Made by a program: the position numbers and the translations under genes. Of a DNA stretch of 62,435 nt, positions 8,415 through 17,217 are shown piece by piece. Numbering within the stretch: the stretch's first letter is position 1; each line of letters opens with the position of its first letter. The notes beneath the pieces are model-generated. The model had not been told where the DNA came from. It did no database searches and saw only the letters and a program-made list of their open reading frames with translations. Source of the stretch: CAYQCE01 sp964415885 (lineage in GTDB: Bacteria; Zixibacteria; MSB-5A5; JAABVY01; JAHJOQ01); the NCBI GenBank assembly GCA_964415885.1, contig CAYQCE010000017.1, positions 1-62,435 on the forward strand, written 5' to 3'.

Positions 8415-9266
8415 ATGACAAACAGGCTATACCGCACACTTCCTGGCATTCTGCTCATTTTAGTTTTTGCGACGGCCTCGAATGCTGATGAGTTGCTGTT
8501 CTTCGACGATTTCAAGGACGGTACCTCGGACAATTGGATGGTTGATGAGTTCGGCGAGTTCGAGATTGTCGATGAGGCATTCTGCTTCCTGACAGTCTGC
8601 GAGCCGTGAGGACTCGGATCGCACGCGCGAACCGTGAGTTCGTTCGAGTTCACCGACGGCTTCAGCCTGCAGGCTTCGACTTTTCTCTCCGATACAACGG
8701 CTCAATTCAAAGAGCGCCGTATTGCGTGGTTCCACGACTACTACAACTACGTCCTGTTTCGTTATGACCAGACCGCAGAGTTATTTGTCTGCATCTGCGT
8801 GGTCGATGAACAGTGGCTGTTCAATGAAACGGTCGACGTGGAGATGTCGGAATGGGACGGTACGGATGGGCTGTGGCACGATTTGAAGATCGTGCTGAAC
8901 GGCGACGACCTCCGAACCTACCGCGATGGAGAGTTGATCTTCGAATACACCGACAGTGCGCTGCATGATATGCCAAAGACCGGCTATATCCAGTTGTCCA
9001 ACACATACGGCGCTACATGCTTCGATGATGTAGAACTGATCCGCATAGGCCCAGCGCCTCATTTACCCGGAGATGTTAACAGCAGCGGTGGGGTGGACAT
9101 TGACGATATAGTATACCTGATCGAATATGTGTTCACCGGCGGTCCCGCCCCGACTCCTGTCGAGTCCGGAGACTGTGACTGCTCGGGTGGCATCGATATC
9201 GATGATATAGTATACGTCATTGGATACGTTTTCCAGGGTGGTCCGGAACCGGGATGCGGGGAGTAA
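8415..9266 (+). CDS. Secreted dockerin protein with in-frame TGA (selenoprotein or nonsense mutant)
   Basis: Read through the TGA at 8607-8609, this is a 283-residue paralogue of the protein at 3168-4037. It has a signal peptide ending SNA, the DDF.DG opening, a jelly-roll-like body, and two dockerin loops (DVNSSGGVDIDD, DCDCSGGIDIDD) with YVF.GGP helices. Both halves are in the same frame and align with the paralogue, so only the TGA breaks it. The paralogue reads C-T-S-C-G-G there; this gene reads C-E-P-TGA-G-L, so TGA replaces a cysteine of a CxxC. A hairpin follows the TGA directly. TGA ends many other genes here, so the code is not reassigned. Selenocysteine, nonsense mutation or a base error remain possible. 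The start may be ATG 8415, GTG 8409 or TTG 8403. Confidence 0.65.
8610..8641 (+). promoter_or_regulatory. SECIS-like hairpin directly after the TGA
   Basis: GGACTC (8610-8615) pairs with GAGTTC (8636-8641, one G-U). After a two-base bulge GG pairs with CC. After an A-A mismatch TCGC (8619-8622) pairs with GCGA (8627-8630) around an ACGC loop. Its place resembles a bacterial SECIS element. The TGA-to-loop distance of 13 bases is shorter than the usual 16 or more, and the loop lacks a G in its first two positions. So it is only SECIS-like. Confidence 0.4.
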
Positions 9267-9347
9267 GGGGGAGAACAAAAAAAAGCGACCAGTGCAGGCG
9301 AGTCCTTTCTACGCGGCGCGCTGTCTTGTGTCGTCCCCCCATTTCGC

Positions 9348-9375
9348 TTGACTAATCGCGCCCTCGGGTTACATT
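9348..9375 (+). promoter_or_regulatory. Predicted promoter of the aminotransferase gene
   Basis: TTGACT (9348-9353) and TACATT (9370-9375) are 16 bases apart, followed by GGGAGG seven bases before the ATG at 9395. Confidence 0.6.
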
Positions 9376-9394
9376 AAGGCCGGGAGGTAGCGTC

Positions 9395-10615
9395 ATGGTA
9401 CACGTCGTCGAAGATCTTCATGAAAGCATCATACAAGAATGGCCGTTCGCGGTAAAAGCCGTCGGACTCGAAGCCAGTATCATACGAGAAATACTTAAGC
9501 TGTCGTCCCGTCCGGGACTGATCAATTTCGCGGGTGGACTTCCGGCACCGGAGCTGTTCCCGGAGACCGATCTGAAACTCGCGTGCGAGCGAGCGTTCGA
9601 CAAGTACGGCCCGTCCATGCTCCAGTACAGCCTGTCAGCCGGCATTTCGGAGCTTCGCGAGCTGATCGCGCAGCGAATGTCGAGCCACACCAGTCTCGAG
9701 TTCACGTCGGATATAATCCAGGTAACATCCGGCTCGCAGCAGGGTCTCGACCTGATCGGTCGAGCATTTCTGAATCCGGGCGATTATATTTTGACCGAGC
9801 GTCCGACATATCTCGGCGCGCTGCAGGCGTTCAATTTCTATCAGGCCCAGTATTGCACGGCGGAGCTTGAAGAGGATGGGATCAATATCGCTGAGGCCGA
9901 GGAGCAGATAAAGAAGCACAACCCGAAACTGCTCTACATAGTACCGAATTTCCAGAATCCGGCGGGGCTGACAACATCTGCCGAGAAGCGGCAGGCGCTG
10001 GTCGATCTCGCGAAGAAATATCAGATTCCGATTGTGGATGACAACCCTTACGGCGAGCTTCGCTACTCCGGCACGAAAGAGCCGTCGCTTAAAGAGCTCG
10101 GCGGTAATGCCGTGATTCAGCTCGGATCGTTCTCGAAGATAGTCTCACCGGGGCTCCGTCTCGGGTTCATAGCGGCTTGTCCTGAGGTAATGAGCACGAT
10201 CGAGCGCGTGAAGCAGTCGACAGATCTGCACACGACGACTTTCACGCAGTATGTGCTCGTGGAGTATCTCAATTCGGGTCGTCTGGATGACTATCACATC
10301 CCACTGCTGCGCGAAGAGTATCGCAAACGTCGCGACCTGATGTTCGAGGTTATGGAGCAGGAGTTCCCGAGCAATGTGACATTCACGCGCCCCGAGGGAG
10401 GCCTCTTCCTCTGGGTGACACTACCGGCTACGGTGTCGTCATCAGACTTTCTCAAGACTGCAGTGGATGCCGGGGTCGCGTATGTACCGGGTAAGCCGTT
10501 CTTCCCGCACGGCGACAACGACCGTCACCTCAGGATCAACTTCTGCAACGCTTCGCACGAGAAGATACGCGAGGGGATCAAGCGACTCGCGGGAGTTGTT
10601 CGCGACAAGTTGTAG
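9395..10615 (+). CDS. PLP-dependent aminotransferase, LysN/2-aminoadipate type
   Basis: This 406-residue fold-type I aminotransferase has an N-terminal arm with FAGGLPAPELFP (residues about 47-58). The cofactor-phosphate region follows (TSGSQQGLDLIGRA). Next come NFQNPAG and DDNPYGELRY, the Schiff-base lysine in GSFSKIVSPGLRLG near 247, and the C-terminal RPEGGLFLWV and RINFC motifs. This is the LysN/KAT II subgroup, which transaminates 2-aminoadipate and other large side chains and is often promiscuous. Unlike MocR regulators it lacks a GntR DNA-binding domain. dapF lies downstream, suggesting a link to amino acid metabolism, but a terminator separates them, so the exact substrate is open. 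Confidence 0.85.
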   Translation: MVHVVEDLHESIIQEWPFAVKAVGLEASIIREILKLSSRPGLINFAGGLPAPELFPETDLKLACERAFDKYGPSMLQYSLSAGISELRELIAQRMSSHTSLEFTSDIIQVTSGSQQGLDLIGRAFLNPGDYILTERPTYLGALQAFNFYQAQYCTAELEEDGINIAEAEEQIKKHNPKLLYIVPNFQNPAGLTTSAEKRQALVDLAKKYQIPIVDDNPYGELRYSGTKEPSLKELGGNAVIQLGSFSKIVSPGLRLGFIAACPEVMSTIERVKQSTDLHTTTFTQYVLVEYLNSGRLDDYHIPLLREEYRKRRDLMFEVMEQEFPSNVTFTRPEGGLFLWVTLPATVSSSDFLKTAVDAGVAYVPGKPFFPHGDNDRHLRINFCNASHEKIREGIKRLAGVVRDKL

Positions 10616-10638
10616 ACTTGTAACAAGAGTGGATTTGT

Positions 10639-10669
10639 ACGGGATGGCACTTGTCATCCCGTTTTTTAT
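10639..10669 (+). terminator. Rho-independent terminator after the aminotransferase
   Basis: ACGGGATG (10639-10646) and CATCCCGT (10655-10662) form an 8-bp stem with an 8-base loop, followed by six T and ATTTAG. It lies 23 bases past the stop. The flanking words (GGATTTGTAC before, ATTTAG after) recur at the hairpin at 44456. Confidence 0.85.
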
Positions 10670-10721
10670 TTAGTGTAATCACAGATCAGTATTAAATTGC
10701 AAGCTCAACGAGTGGGACGAT

Positions 10722-11576
10722 ATGGCAAGATTCGAATTCATAAAGATGCACGGCCTTGGAAACGACTTCGTCATATTCGATGGCTTCTCACAGCGGATTC
10801 CCGAGACTCGCTGGTCGGAACTGGCGCAGCGTATCTGCAATCGCAATCTGGGGATCGGCGCGGACGGCGTGATCCTCGCGCTTCCGAGTGATGAGGCCGA
10901 TGCGACGATGCGGATCATCAATTCAGATGGCTCCGAGGCTGAGATATCGGGGAACGGGCTTCGCTGCATGGTGCGGATGTTGCGGGACAGGGGGCATATC
11001 TCTTCTGACAAGTGCCGTGTCGAAACCGGTGCGGGTATAGTCGCTGCGGAAGCCGGAAAGGAAGAGGGCGCGGACTTTATGGTCCGGCTGACGCTGAATA
11101 CGCCTGTATTCGAGGCGAAGAGAGTCCCTGTCACGATCGGAAAGCCGGAGTTCCTGTCTGAGAATGTTGAGATCGATGACAGAGGGTATTCGCTGACCGC
11201 GCTCTCGGTCGGCAATCCGCACGCCGTCGTATTCGTCGATAACTACGAGTTCGACTGGCGGAAGACCGGCTCGAAGATCGAAACGCACGAGATATTCTCT
11301 GAGAAGGCGAATGTCGAATTCGTCGTGATCGAGAACCCGAAACGCATCCGTCTCAAATCATGGGAACGTGGAGCCGGACCGACGCATGCCTCGGGGACGG
11401 GGGCCTGCGCGGCGGCGTGCGCGGGAATCAAGCTCGGCAGACTCGAACCGAGAGTCGAGGTCGTTTGCGATTACGGGAGCTTGTTCGTCGAATGGAACGG
11501 CGGCGATGGCTTGCTGTACCAGTCGGGGCCATCAGCGTACGTATTTGAAGGTGAGGTTGATTTCGACAGCCTATGA
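10722..11576 (+). CDS. dapF: Diaminopimelate epimerase
   Basis: The 284-residue DapF converts LL- to meso-diaminopimelate for peptidoglycan and lysine. It opens with the conserved MHGLGNDFV segment (residues about 10-18). The two catalytic cysteines are visible: the first in SGNGLRCM near residue 76, the second in HASGTGACAAA near residue 223. The two pseudo-symmetric lobes are of normal length. The N-GN-D substrate-binding residues are present, so it should be active in the cytosol. The downstream MFS gene overlaps it by four bases (ATGA), suggesting translational coupling. Finding dapF confirms meso-DAP-type peptidoglycan for the organism. Confidence 0.96.
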   Translation: MARFEFIKMHGLGNDFVIFDGFSQRIPETRWSELAQRICNRNLGIGADGVILALPSDEADATMRIINSDGSEAEISGNGLRCMVRMLRDRGHISSDKCRVETGAGIVAAEAGKEEGADFMVRLTLNTPVFEAKRVPVTIGKPEFLSENVEIDDRGYSLTALSVGNPHAVVFVDNYEFDWRKTGSKIETHEIFSEKANVEFVVIENPKRIRLKSWERGAGPTHASGTGACAAACAGIKLGRLEPRVEVVCDYGSLFVEWNGGDGLLYQSGPSAYVFEGEVDFDSL

Positions 11577-12853
11577 CTCGGCAGCTTAAAGATGCGGCGA
11601 TTGACTACTACAGACATCTTCGAATGATCTCGAAGAACGCCGCGCTTTTTCTTGCGGGCTCATTCTTCATAAACTTTCTCTTCTCAATCAACTTCCTCAT
11701 ATTCAACCTGTACCTGCGCGAGCTCGGATACTCCGAGAGCTTCATCGGACGGGCTCTGTCATCCGGTGCAATCGGATCGCTGGTTGCGGCGATTCCATGC
11801 GCTCTGCTTATAGCGCGATACCCGATCAAGCGAATGCTGATCGCGACTACTATCATGGTTGCGGCGTGTTTCTATATGATGGTTACAGTGCGTGAGCCGG
11901 CTCTTATCATGCTCTTTGCATTCCTGGTTGGGGCAAATGTCTCGTTTTCGCGGGTAGCGTCCGCGCCAATCATCATGCGTAACAGCACCCCGGAGGAGCG
12001 TACCTACGTGTTTTCGCTGAGCTTCGCCAACTGGATGTTTGCCGGGATTATCGGCAGCGTCCTTGGGGGTTATGCTCAGGAATGGTATGCCGCAATGATA
12101 GCTCCGGGTGCGGAGTCATACCGAATCGTGCTACTGGGGGGCGTTGTTCTCGGACTGTGTGCAGTAGTGCCGTTTGCGCTGATCAAAGCAAAGCCGCCAT
12201 CGGATGATGAGCGGAAGATGGCGCTGAACAAAGCGCTTCTTCGAGAGCAGGGCGGAATACTGTTCAAGCTCGCCTTCCCGTTTTTTCTGGTTGGGATGGG
12301 TGCGGGGCTTATCATACCGTTCCTCAATCTGTACTTCCGCGATGAGTTCAACATGTCGACTGACCAGATCGGCATCTACTACTCGATGGTACAGGCAACG
12401 ATGATCATAGGGACGATGGCTGGACCTGTGCTCGTGAAGAAATTCGGGATGGTGCGCACGATAGTCTGGACGGAACTTGCATCAGTACCGTTTATGCTTC
12501 TGATGGCCTTCTCGGGATACGAGTGGATCGTAATCGCCTCGTTTCTCTGTCGTGGTGCACTCATGAATATGGGACAGCCGATCGGGACAAACTTCGCAAT
12601 GGAGATGGTCAAAAAGGAGGTGCACGGTCTCGCCAACAGCGTGACGATGATAGCGTGGACCGCAAGCTGGGCTATATCCACGCAGGTCGGTGGATGGGTC
12701 ATTGACCATCACGGCTACGTGCCGTCGTTTTTGCTCACCGTTTGTCTCTATACCGCCTCTGCCATTCTATACTACTTCTATTTCTCCGGAGCCGAATCCA
12801 AGGAGGGCGGAGCGTATCATCTGCTGTATGGCGGGAAGCGCGATTTTAGTTGA
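11573..12853 (+). CDS. MFS transporter, substrate unknown
   Basis: This 426-residue protein has about twelve hydrophobic segments in two six-helix halves joined by a charged cytosolic loop near residues 205-225 (KAKPPSDDERKM). The N-half shows NLYLRELGYSESFIG before helix 2, and the C-half shows NLYFRDEFNMSTDQIG. Both match the repeat pattern of major facilitator sugar- or drug-type carriers. No residue points to a particular substrate. It starts inside the last codons of dapF (ATGA overlap), so export or uptake of an amino acid-related compound is possible but is inference. Its stop overlaps the -35 box of the predicted argS promoter. Confidence 0.85.
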   Translation: MTRQLKDAAIDYYRHLRMISKNAALFLAGSFFINFLFSINFLIFNLYLRELGYSESFIGRALSSGAIGSLVAAIPCALLIARYPIKRMLIATTIMVAACFYMMVTVREPALIMLFAFLVGANVSFSRVASAPIIMRNSTPEERTYVFSLSFANWMFAGIIGSVLGGYAQEWYAAMIAPGAESYRIVLLGGVVLGLCAVVPFALIKAKPPSDDERKMALNKALLREQGGILFKLAFPFFLVGMGAGLIIPFLNLYFRDEFNMSTDQIGIYYSMVQATMIIGTMAGPVLVKKFGMVRTIVWTELASVPFMLLMAFSGYEWIVIASFLCRGALMNMGQPIGTNFAMEMVKKEVHGLANSVTMIAWTASWAISTQVGGWVIDHHGYVPSFLLTVCLYTASAILYYFYFSGAESKEGGAYHLLYGGKRDFS

Positions 12854-12877
12854 TTATTATGCGACTTCGGATATATT
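12850..12877 (+). promoter_or_regulatory. Predicted argS promoter just before the gap
   Basis: TTGATT (12850-12855) and TATATT (12872-12877) are 16 bases apart. Transcription would begin at about 12884, inside the N-run, so the argS start codon should lie in the missing sequence. Confidence 0.55.
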
Positions 12878-12882
12878 CGGCG

Positions 12883-12982
12883 NNNNNNNNNNNNNNNNNN
12901 NNNNNNNNNNNNNNNNNNNNNNNNNNNNNNNNNNNNNNNNNNNNNNNNNNNNNNNNNNNNNNNNNNNNNNNNNNNNNNNNNN
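12883..12982. other. Assembly gap, 100 N
   Basis: The run is exactly 100 N, the usual placeholder for a gap of unknown size. It removes the 5' end of argS. From normal ArgRS length, roughly 65-75 residues are missing, so the true gap is probably about 200 bases or more. Confidence 0.97.
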
Positions 12983-14418
12983 GTCTCGCCGAGTCGACAC
13001 TATCCGCGATTTTGAGCACAGGGTCGAAATTCGGCGCTTCCGACAAGGGTGATGGCAAGACTGTTGTCATCGACTTCTCATCTCCGAACATCGCCAAGCC
13101 ATTCGGCGTGGGGCATTTGCGCTCGACCGTGATAGGAGCGGTGCTATATCGGCTTTACGACAAGCTGGGATACAAGTGCATCGGTATCAATCATCTCGGC
13201 GACTGGGGTACGCAGTTCGGCAAGCTGATCGTTGCCTTCAAGAAATGGGGCGATGAAGCGGATCTCAAGGCTGATCCAATCAACACGCTCTTTCAGCTCT
13301 ATACTCGCTTTCACCGAGAGGCGGAAGACGACGAGACACTCGAGGATGAAGCCCGAGGTGAATTCAAGAAGCTCGAGGAGGGCGACGACGAAGCCACAGC
13401 GGTTTGGAGGCGCTTCAAAGAGTACTCTCTTGCCGAGTTTGAGCGGATCTACGACAGACTCGGGATAGAATTCGATCACTACACCGGCGAGAGTTTCTAC
13501 AACGATAAGATCGATGACGCCATCGAAGTTCTCAAAGATAAGGGTCTGACGAAGCGGTCCCGGGAAGCGCTCATAGTCGATCTCGAGGAGCACGACCTGG
13601 GGGCGTGCCTGCTGAAGAAGGGCGATGATGCCACTCTTTATGCCACTCGCGATATCGCCGGTATTCTCTATCGGCACCGCACGTACGACTTTCACAAGTG
13701 CCTTTATGTAGTCGGATCAGCACAGACTCTCCATTTCCAGCAGGTCTTCAAAGTGATCGAGCTCGCCGGATTCGATTTCCACGACGGTCTTGTGCACGTT
13801 CCGTTCGGGTGGATCAGATTCGAGGGGCAGGCGATGTCGACTCGGTCCGGCAGAGTCGTATTCCTCGACGAAGTGATCGACAAAGCCACGGAACTTGCGA
13901 GGGAAATTATTTTGGAGAAAAACCCGGATATCGAGAACATTGAGGAGACCGCGCAGCATATTGGAGTGGGCGCTGTGATCTTCGGCGATATATCTGTCAG
14001 GCGCAATAAGGACATCGACTTCCGATGGGAGGATGCGCTGTCTTTCGACGGCGAGACCGGGCCATATCTTCAGTATGCGCACGCAAGGCTGTGCAGCCTG
14101 AAACGGAAATTTGACAGAGAGCTGCCGGATGCGATAGATTTCTCGCTGCTCGCGGAGGAAGAGGAGAAGCGGGTCTTGTTAGCCCTGTCCGTATATCCGG
14201 ATAAAATACGACAGGCAGCGGCTGAGTACGAACCGTTCGTGATTTCCTCGTATCTTATTGAGCTTGCACAGCAGTTCAACACTTTCTATCAGAAACATCG
14301 CATAATAACCGACAACGAATCTCTGTCGAATGCCCGAATGGCATTGTCGGAGGCGGTGAGAACCGTACTCGGAGACGGACTCGGGCTTCTCGGCATATAT
14401 CCGCTCGAAAGGATGTAA
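12983..14418 (+). CDS. argS: Arginyl-tRNA synthetase, 5' end missing in gap
   Basis: The visible 477 residues cover most of class I ArgRS, which charges tRNA-Arg. The HIGH signature appears as FGVGHLRST, about 45 residues after the gap. The NHLGDWGTQFGK motif follows. The KMSKS loop is in the MSTRSG form common in bacterial ArgRS. The C-terminal all-helical anticodon domain is present, ending in LLGIYPLERM. The N-terminal Add1 domain that recognises the tRNA D-loop is mostly lost in the N-run. The short in-frame ATG at 12859 is rejected as start because it lies inside a predicted promoter. A TTG two bases after the stop begins the EPSP-synthase-like gene. Confidence 0.93.
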
Positions 14419-14419
14419 T

Positions 14420-15742
14420 TTGAAGTCGATTCAGGGTACAATCGATCTGCCTCCATCGAAGAGCATAGCTGAACGCGCATTGCACTGGGGCATTCTTCAA
14501 CGGCGGGAAGTTGTGCTCCAGAATGCGGGCGGGCTGGGGCTCTCCACCGATCTGCGTGCGCTGGCAGAAGCTTCCGGTTTCGAAATCAAGGATGCCGGGA
14601 ATGTGATCGAAATGCGGCAGAGTACCGACCACGGTCCGAAGGATGGCAGCATCGAAACCCGGGATATGGATTCATTTCTGAAGTACCTCGTTGCATTTGC
14701 ACCGAACGGCGGTGATGTCGTAATTCGCAAGCCATCTGTCTCTGATGACGACCGGGATACACGGCTTCTGCTCTTTCGCCGCATGGGGATCGATTACGAC
14801 CGCATCGAGGACGATAACATTCTGTATTGTCGGCCGACGCTCAATCCGCCCGAGAAGATCAAGTATGCTCTTCCTGACAAGAACTATCATCTTGTCGATT
14901 CACTCTCGGATGGTGTGCTCGTTTCGGGCTGTCAGGTCGAGATTAGCTCACACGTTGAGATTGACCGGCCTTTAGCCAGTTCCTCAGGCTCGACGGGTCT
15001 GACTTTCGAGCAGGTAATAGAAGAGTCTGAAGAGGACGAACTCGATCGCCGTCTAAGGCGCCTGAAACCGAAGGAAGAAGAGAAGAAGTTCGTGTATCGC
15101 CTCGCAAAACAGGCTGAGTCCGCGCCAATTCAGATAGAGCTTCCCGGAGATCATCTCGTGGCACTCTTTGTAGGAGCGATGGCGCTATCGCGAAGGAAGT
15201 CATCGGTGACAGTTCGTGGGCTGCTTAAGTCACCGGCGATAGCATTGGCCTTCAAGCTGTTCTCCAAACTCGGTGCGGAGGTGTCGGTCAGTGACAGCGA
15301 GGTTGAGACGGACACACTCGCGTTGTGCGATATCACCTTTAGCCGCACCGGTGATCTCACCGGAAAGCGGTTCGGCGGGGACGCTGTTCGAGGACTGCCG
15401 GAGATCAGCATCCCGCTTGCACTCGCCGGTATGTTCGCATCCGGGAAGACTGTTGTTCGTGATCTGCCGTTTGGCTCCGCCGATTGGCGCTTGCGAGTGT
15501 CGCATGTGCGCGAGATTCTCCACTCATGTGGAGCGAGAGTTGGCGAAATCGAAGATGGCCTTGTTGTCGAAGCCGGGCAGGAGTATGCCGTTAGTCGCTA
15601 TCATGAGATCGACGATTGCCTCTGCGATTTGCTTCAGCAGTCGCTGGCGTTGATTCTCGATCATGACAGCGGGTTCAGCTCACCGAGCCACTTTCAGGAT
15701 TCTCGTCTGTTCAGAATATACCAGAAGCTCGTTCAGCACTGA
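14420..15742 (+). CDS. Divergent EPSP-synthase-like protein with degraded active site
   Basis: The 440-residue protein follows the EPSP synthase fold from end to end. It opens with TIDLPPSKSIAERAL, matching the substrate-binding PPSKSxxxR of AroA. It has a LELPGD-like segment (IELPGDHLVALFVGAMAL) near 240. A tail RGLPEISIPLALAGMFASGKTVVRD aligns with the IDELP..A..A..A.G.T region. Key motifs are gone, however: no NAGTxMR for PEP, no IDE catalytic acid, and KESDR reads SADWR. A charged insertion (about residues 190-235) is absent from AroA. It may be non-catalytic or use another substrate. The start is a TTG two bases after the argS stop, so it is likely co-transcribed with argS. Confidence 0.7.
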   Translation: MKSIQGTIDLPPSKSIAERALHWGILQRREVVLQNAGGLGLSTDLRALAEASGFEIKDAGNVIEMRQSTDHGPKDGSIETRDMDSFLKYLVAFAPNGGDVVIRKPSVSDDDRDTRLLLFRRMGIDYDRIEDDNILYCRPTLNPPEKIKYALPDKNYHLVDSLSDGVLVSGCQVEISSHVEIDRPLASSSGSTGLTFEQVIEESEEDELDRRLRRLKPKEEEKKFVYRLAKQAESAPIQIELPGDHLVALFVGAMALSRRKSSVTVRGLLKSPAIALAFKLFSKLGAEVSVSDSEVETDTLALCDITFSRTGDLTGKRFGGDAVRGLPEISIPLALAGMFASGKTVVRDLPFGSADWRLRVSHVREILHSCGARVGEIEDGLVVEAGQEYAVSRYHEIDDCLCDLLQQSLALILDHDSGFSSPSHFQDSRLFRIYQKLVQH

Positions 15743-15773
15743 GCTCTGTCAGTTTTTCACTGGAAAGCAGTAA

Positions 15774-17162
15774 ATGTCTGAAATTACCGAGGGAATACAG
15801 CTATCCGGACGGACGGACAAATTCGACCTGACCCATGGGCCGATTCTACCGACTGTTCTCAAGCTCGCGTGGCCGGTTGTCGCAACGATGTTTGTGCACA
15901 CTGCGTTTATCGTGACCGACATGATCTGGGTGGGGCGTCTCGGTGCGACTCCGATGGCTGCAGTCATATCGGCGGTTTTCTATATATGGATTCTCTTCTC
16001 AATCGCCGAGATAGTGACTGCCGGACTCGTGGCAATCGTGGCACGCCACTACGGAGCGAAGAGATACGATAGGGCATCCTTTGCGGCGTCACAGTCAGTC
16101 GGATATGCCGCGATCTTTTCAGTTGTCATAACAACGGCCGGATATCTCTCAGCACCGCTTCTTATCGACTTCATGGGGACTGAGCCGGATGTTGCGAGGC
16201 TTGGCACGGAGTATCTCCAAATCCGGCTGCTCGGAACGCTATTTTTCTTCTGGTATGAGGTGGGAGTCTCGGTGTTCAGAGCGACCGGAGACACGCGCAC
16301 TCCAATGCTCCTTTCACTTCTGGCGGTCGGAGGGAACATAGTGCTCGATCCGGTGCTGATTTTCGGGGTCGGACCGATTCCGTCAATGGGGGTCGCCGGA
16401 GCCGCCTGGGCCACCGTGATCTCAATGTCCCTAGCGGTAGTCGGGTTGGCGTTCTACTTGCTCAAGGGAAAGCTGACCATAGACTTGCGTTTCGATCAGG
16501 CTGTGAAGCTCGATTTCAAAGTGCTTCGTCAAATGGTCAAGATCGGATTGCCTATCTCGTTAAACGGCATACTCTTTTCCGTAGTCTACATTTTCATGAA
16601 CAAGATTACGGCGAGTTTCGGCACCGAGGCAGTCGCCGCACTCGGTGTTGGTAATCGCAGCGAGGCGATATCGTATATGATCTGTTTCGGATTCTCCGTA
16701 GCCGTGGCGACGATGGTGGGGCAGAATCTCGGTGCGGGAAAGCCTGAACGAGCTGAGAGGGCGGTCTGGGTGACATTCGGAATCACGGCTGCGATTACCG
16801 GTGTGGTGTCAATACTGTTCGTTGTTATACCGGAGCTGATAACCAGGGCATTTGTATCCGATCCGATGGTGATCGATCATGCAAGCGACTATCTACGGAT
16901 TCTGGCGCTGTCGCAGGTGTTCATGGCGGCGCTGATCGTGCTGGAGGGCGCGTTCTCCGGGGCGGGGGATACCCTGCCGCCGATGGTTATCGGGGTGCCC
17001 GCGGCGGTAATGAGATTGCCGATAGCCTACGTCCTTTGCTATGTGCTTGATGTTGGAGTGAATGGGGTTTGGTGGGCGATCACCTCGACTACCATCGTCA
17101 GCGCCGTAGTCCTTGTTTTTTGGTTTCGAAGAGGGAAATGGAAGGAACGAGAGATCGAGTAA
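15774..17162 (+). CDS. MATE-family efflux transporter (NorM/DinF type)
   Basis: This 462-residue inner-membrane protein has twelve hydrophobic segments in two related halves. MATE hallmarks include an N-terminal P.IL.LAWP, the VGRLG.T helix-1 end, VSVFRATGDTRTPM at the end of helix 5, and LNG/NKI at the start of the second half. GQNLGAGKPERAERA is the repeated GQ.xGA..P..A signature. Such carriers expel cationic drugs or lipid-linked compounds using Na+ or H+. Substrate is not predictable. The ATG has GGAAAG upstream. It lies 31 bases after the EPSP-synthase-like gene and could be in the argS transcript. Confidence 0.92.
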   Translation: MSEITEGIQLSGRTDKFDLTHGPILPTVLKLAWPVVATMFVHTAFIVTDMIWVGRLGATPMAAVISAVFYIWILFSIAEIVTAGLVAIVARHYGAKRYDRASFAASQSVGYAAIFSVVITTAGYLSAPLLIDFMGTEPDVARLGTEYLQIRLLGTLFFFWYEVGVSVFRATGDTRTPMLLSLLAVGGNIVLDPVLIFGVGPIPSMGVAGAAWATVISMSLAVVGLAFYLLKGKLTIDLRFDQAVKLDFKVLRQMVKIGLPISLNGILFSVVYIFMNKITASFGTEAVAALGVGNRSEAISYMICFGFSVAVATMVGQNLGAGKPERAERAVWVTFGITAAITGVVSILFVVIPELITRAFVSDPMVIDHASDYLRILALSQVFMAALIVLEGAFSGAGDTLPPMVIGVPAAVMRLPIAYVLCYVLDVGVNGVWWAITSTTIVSAVVLVFWFRRGKWKEREIE

Positions 17163-17187
17163 ACGGTTCATATCACGGAGATTATAC

Positions 17188-17217
17188 TGGACAAAGTAGC
17201 GAGTTTTGGGCTATATT
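17188..17217 (+). promoter_or_regulatory. Possible promoter of the DUF2723 operon
   Basis: TGGACA (17188-17193) and TATATT (17212-17217) are 18 bases apart. The match is weaker than others here. The leader would be about 115 bases. Confidence 0.35.

Noticed and set aside
8415..8609. Treating the first 65 codons before the TGA as a separate small secreted protein
   Set aside because: The homology to the paralogue at 3168-4037 continues in the same frame past the TGA, so it is one gene interrupted once.
8607..8609. Reassignment of TGA to Cys or Trp in this genome
   Set aside because: Many conserved genes here end in TGA at the expected length (dapF, smc, dtd, rlmL-like), so TGA is a stop.
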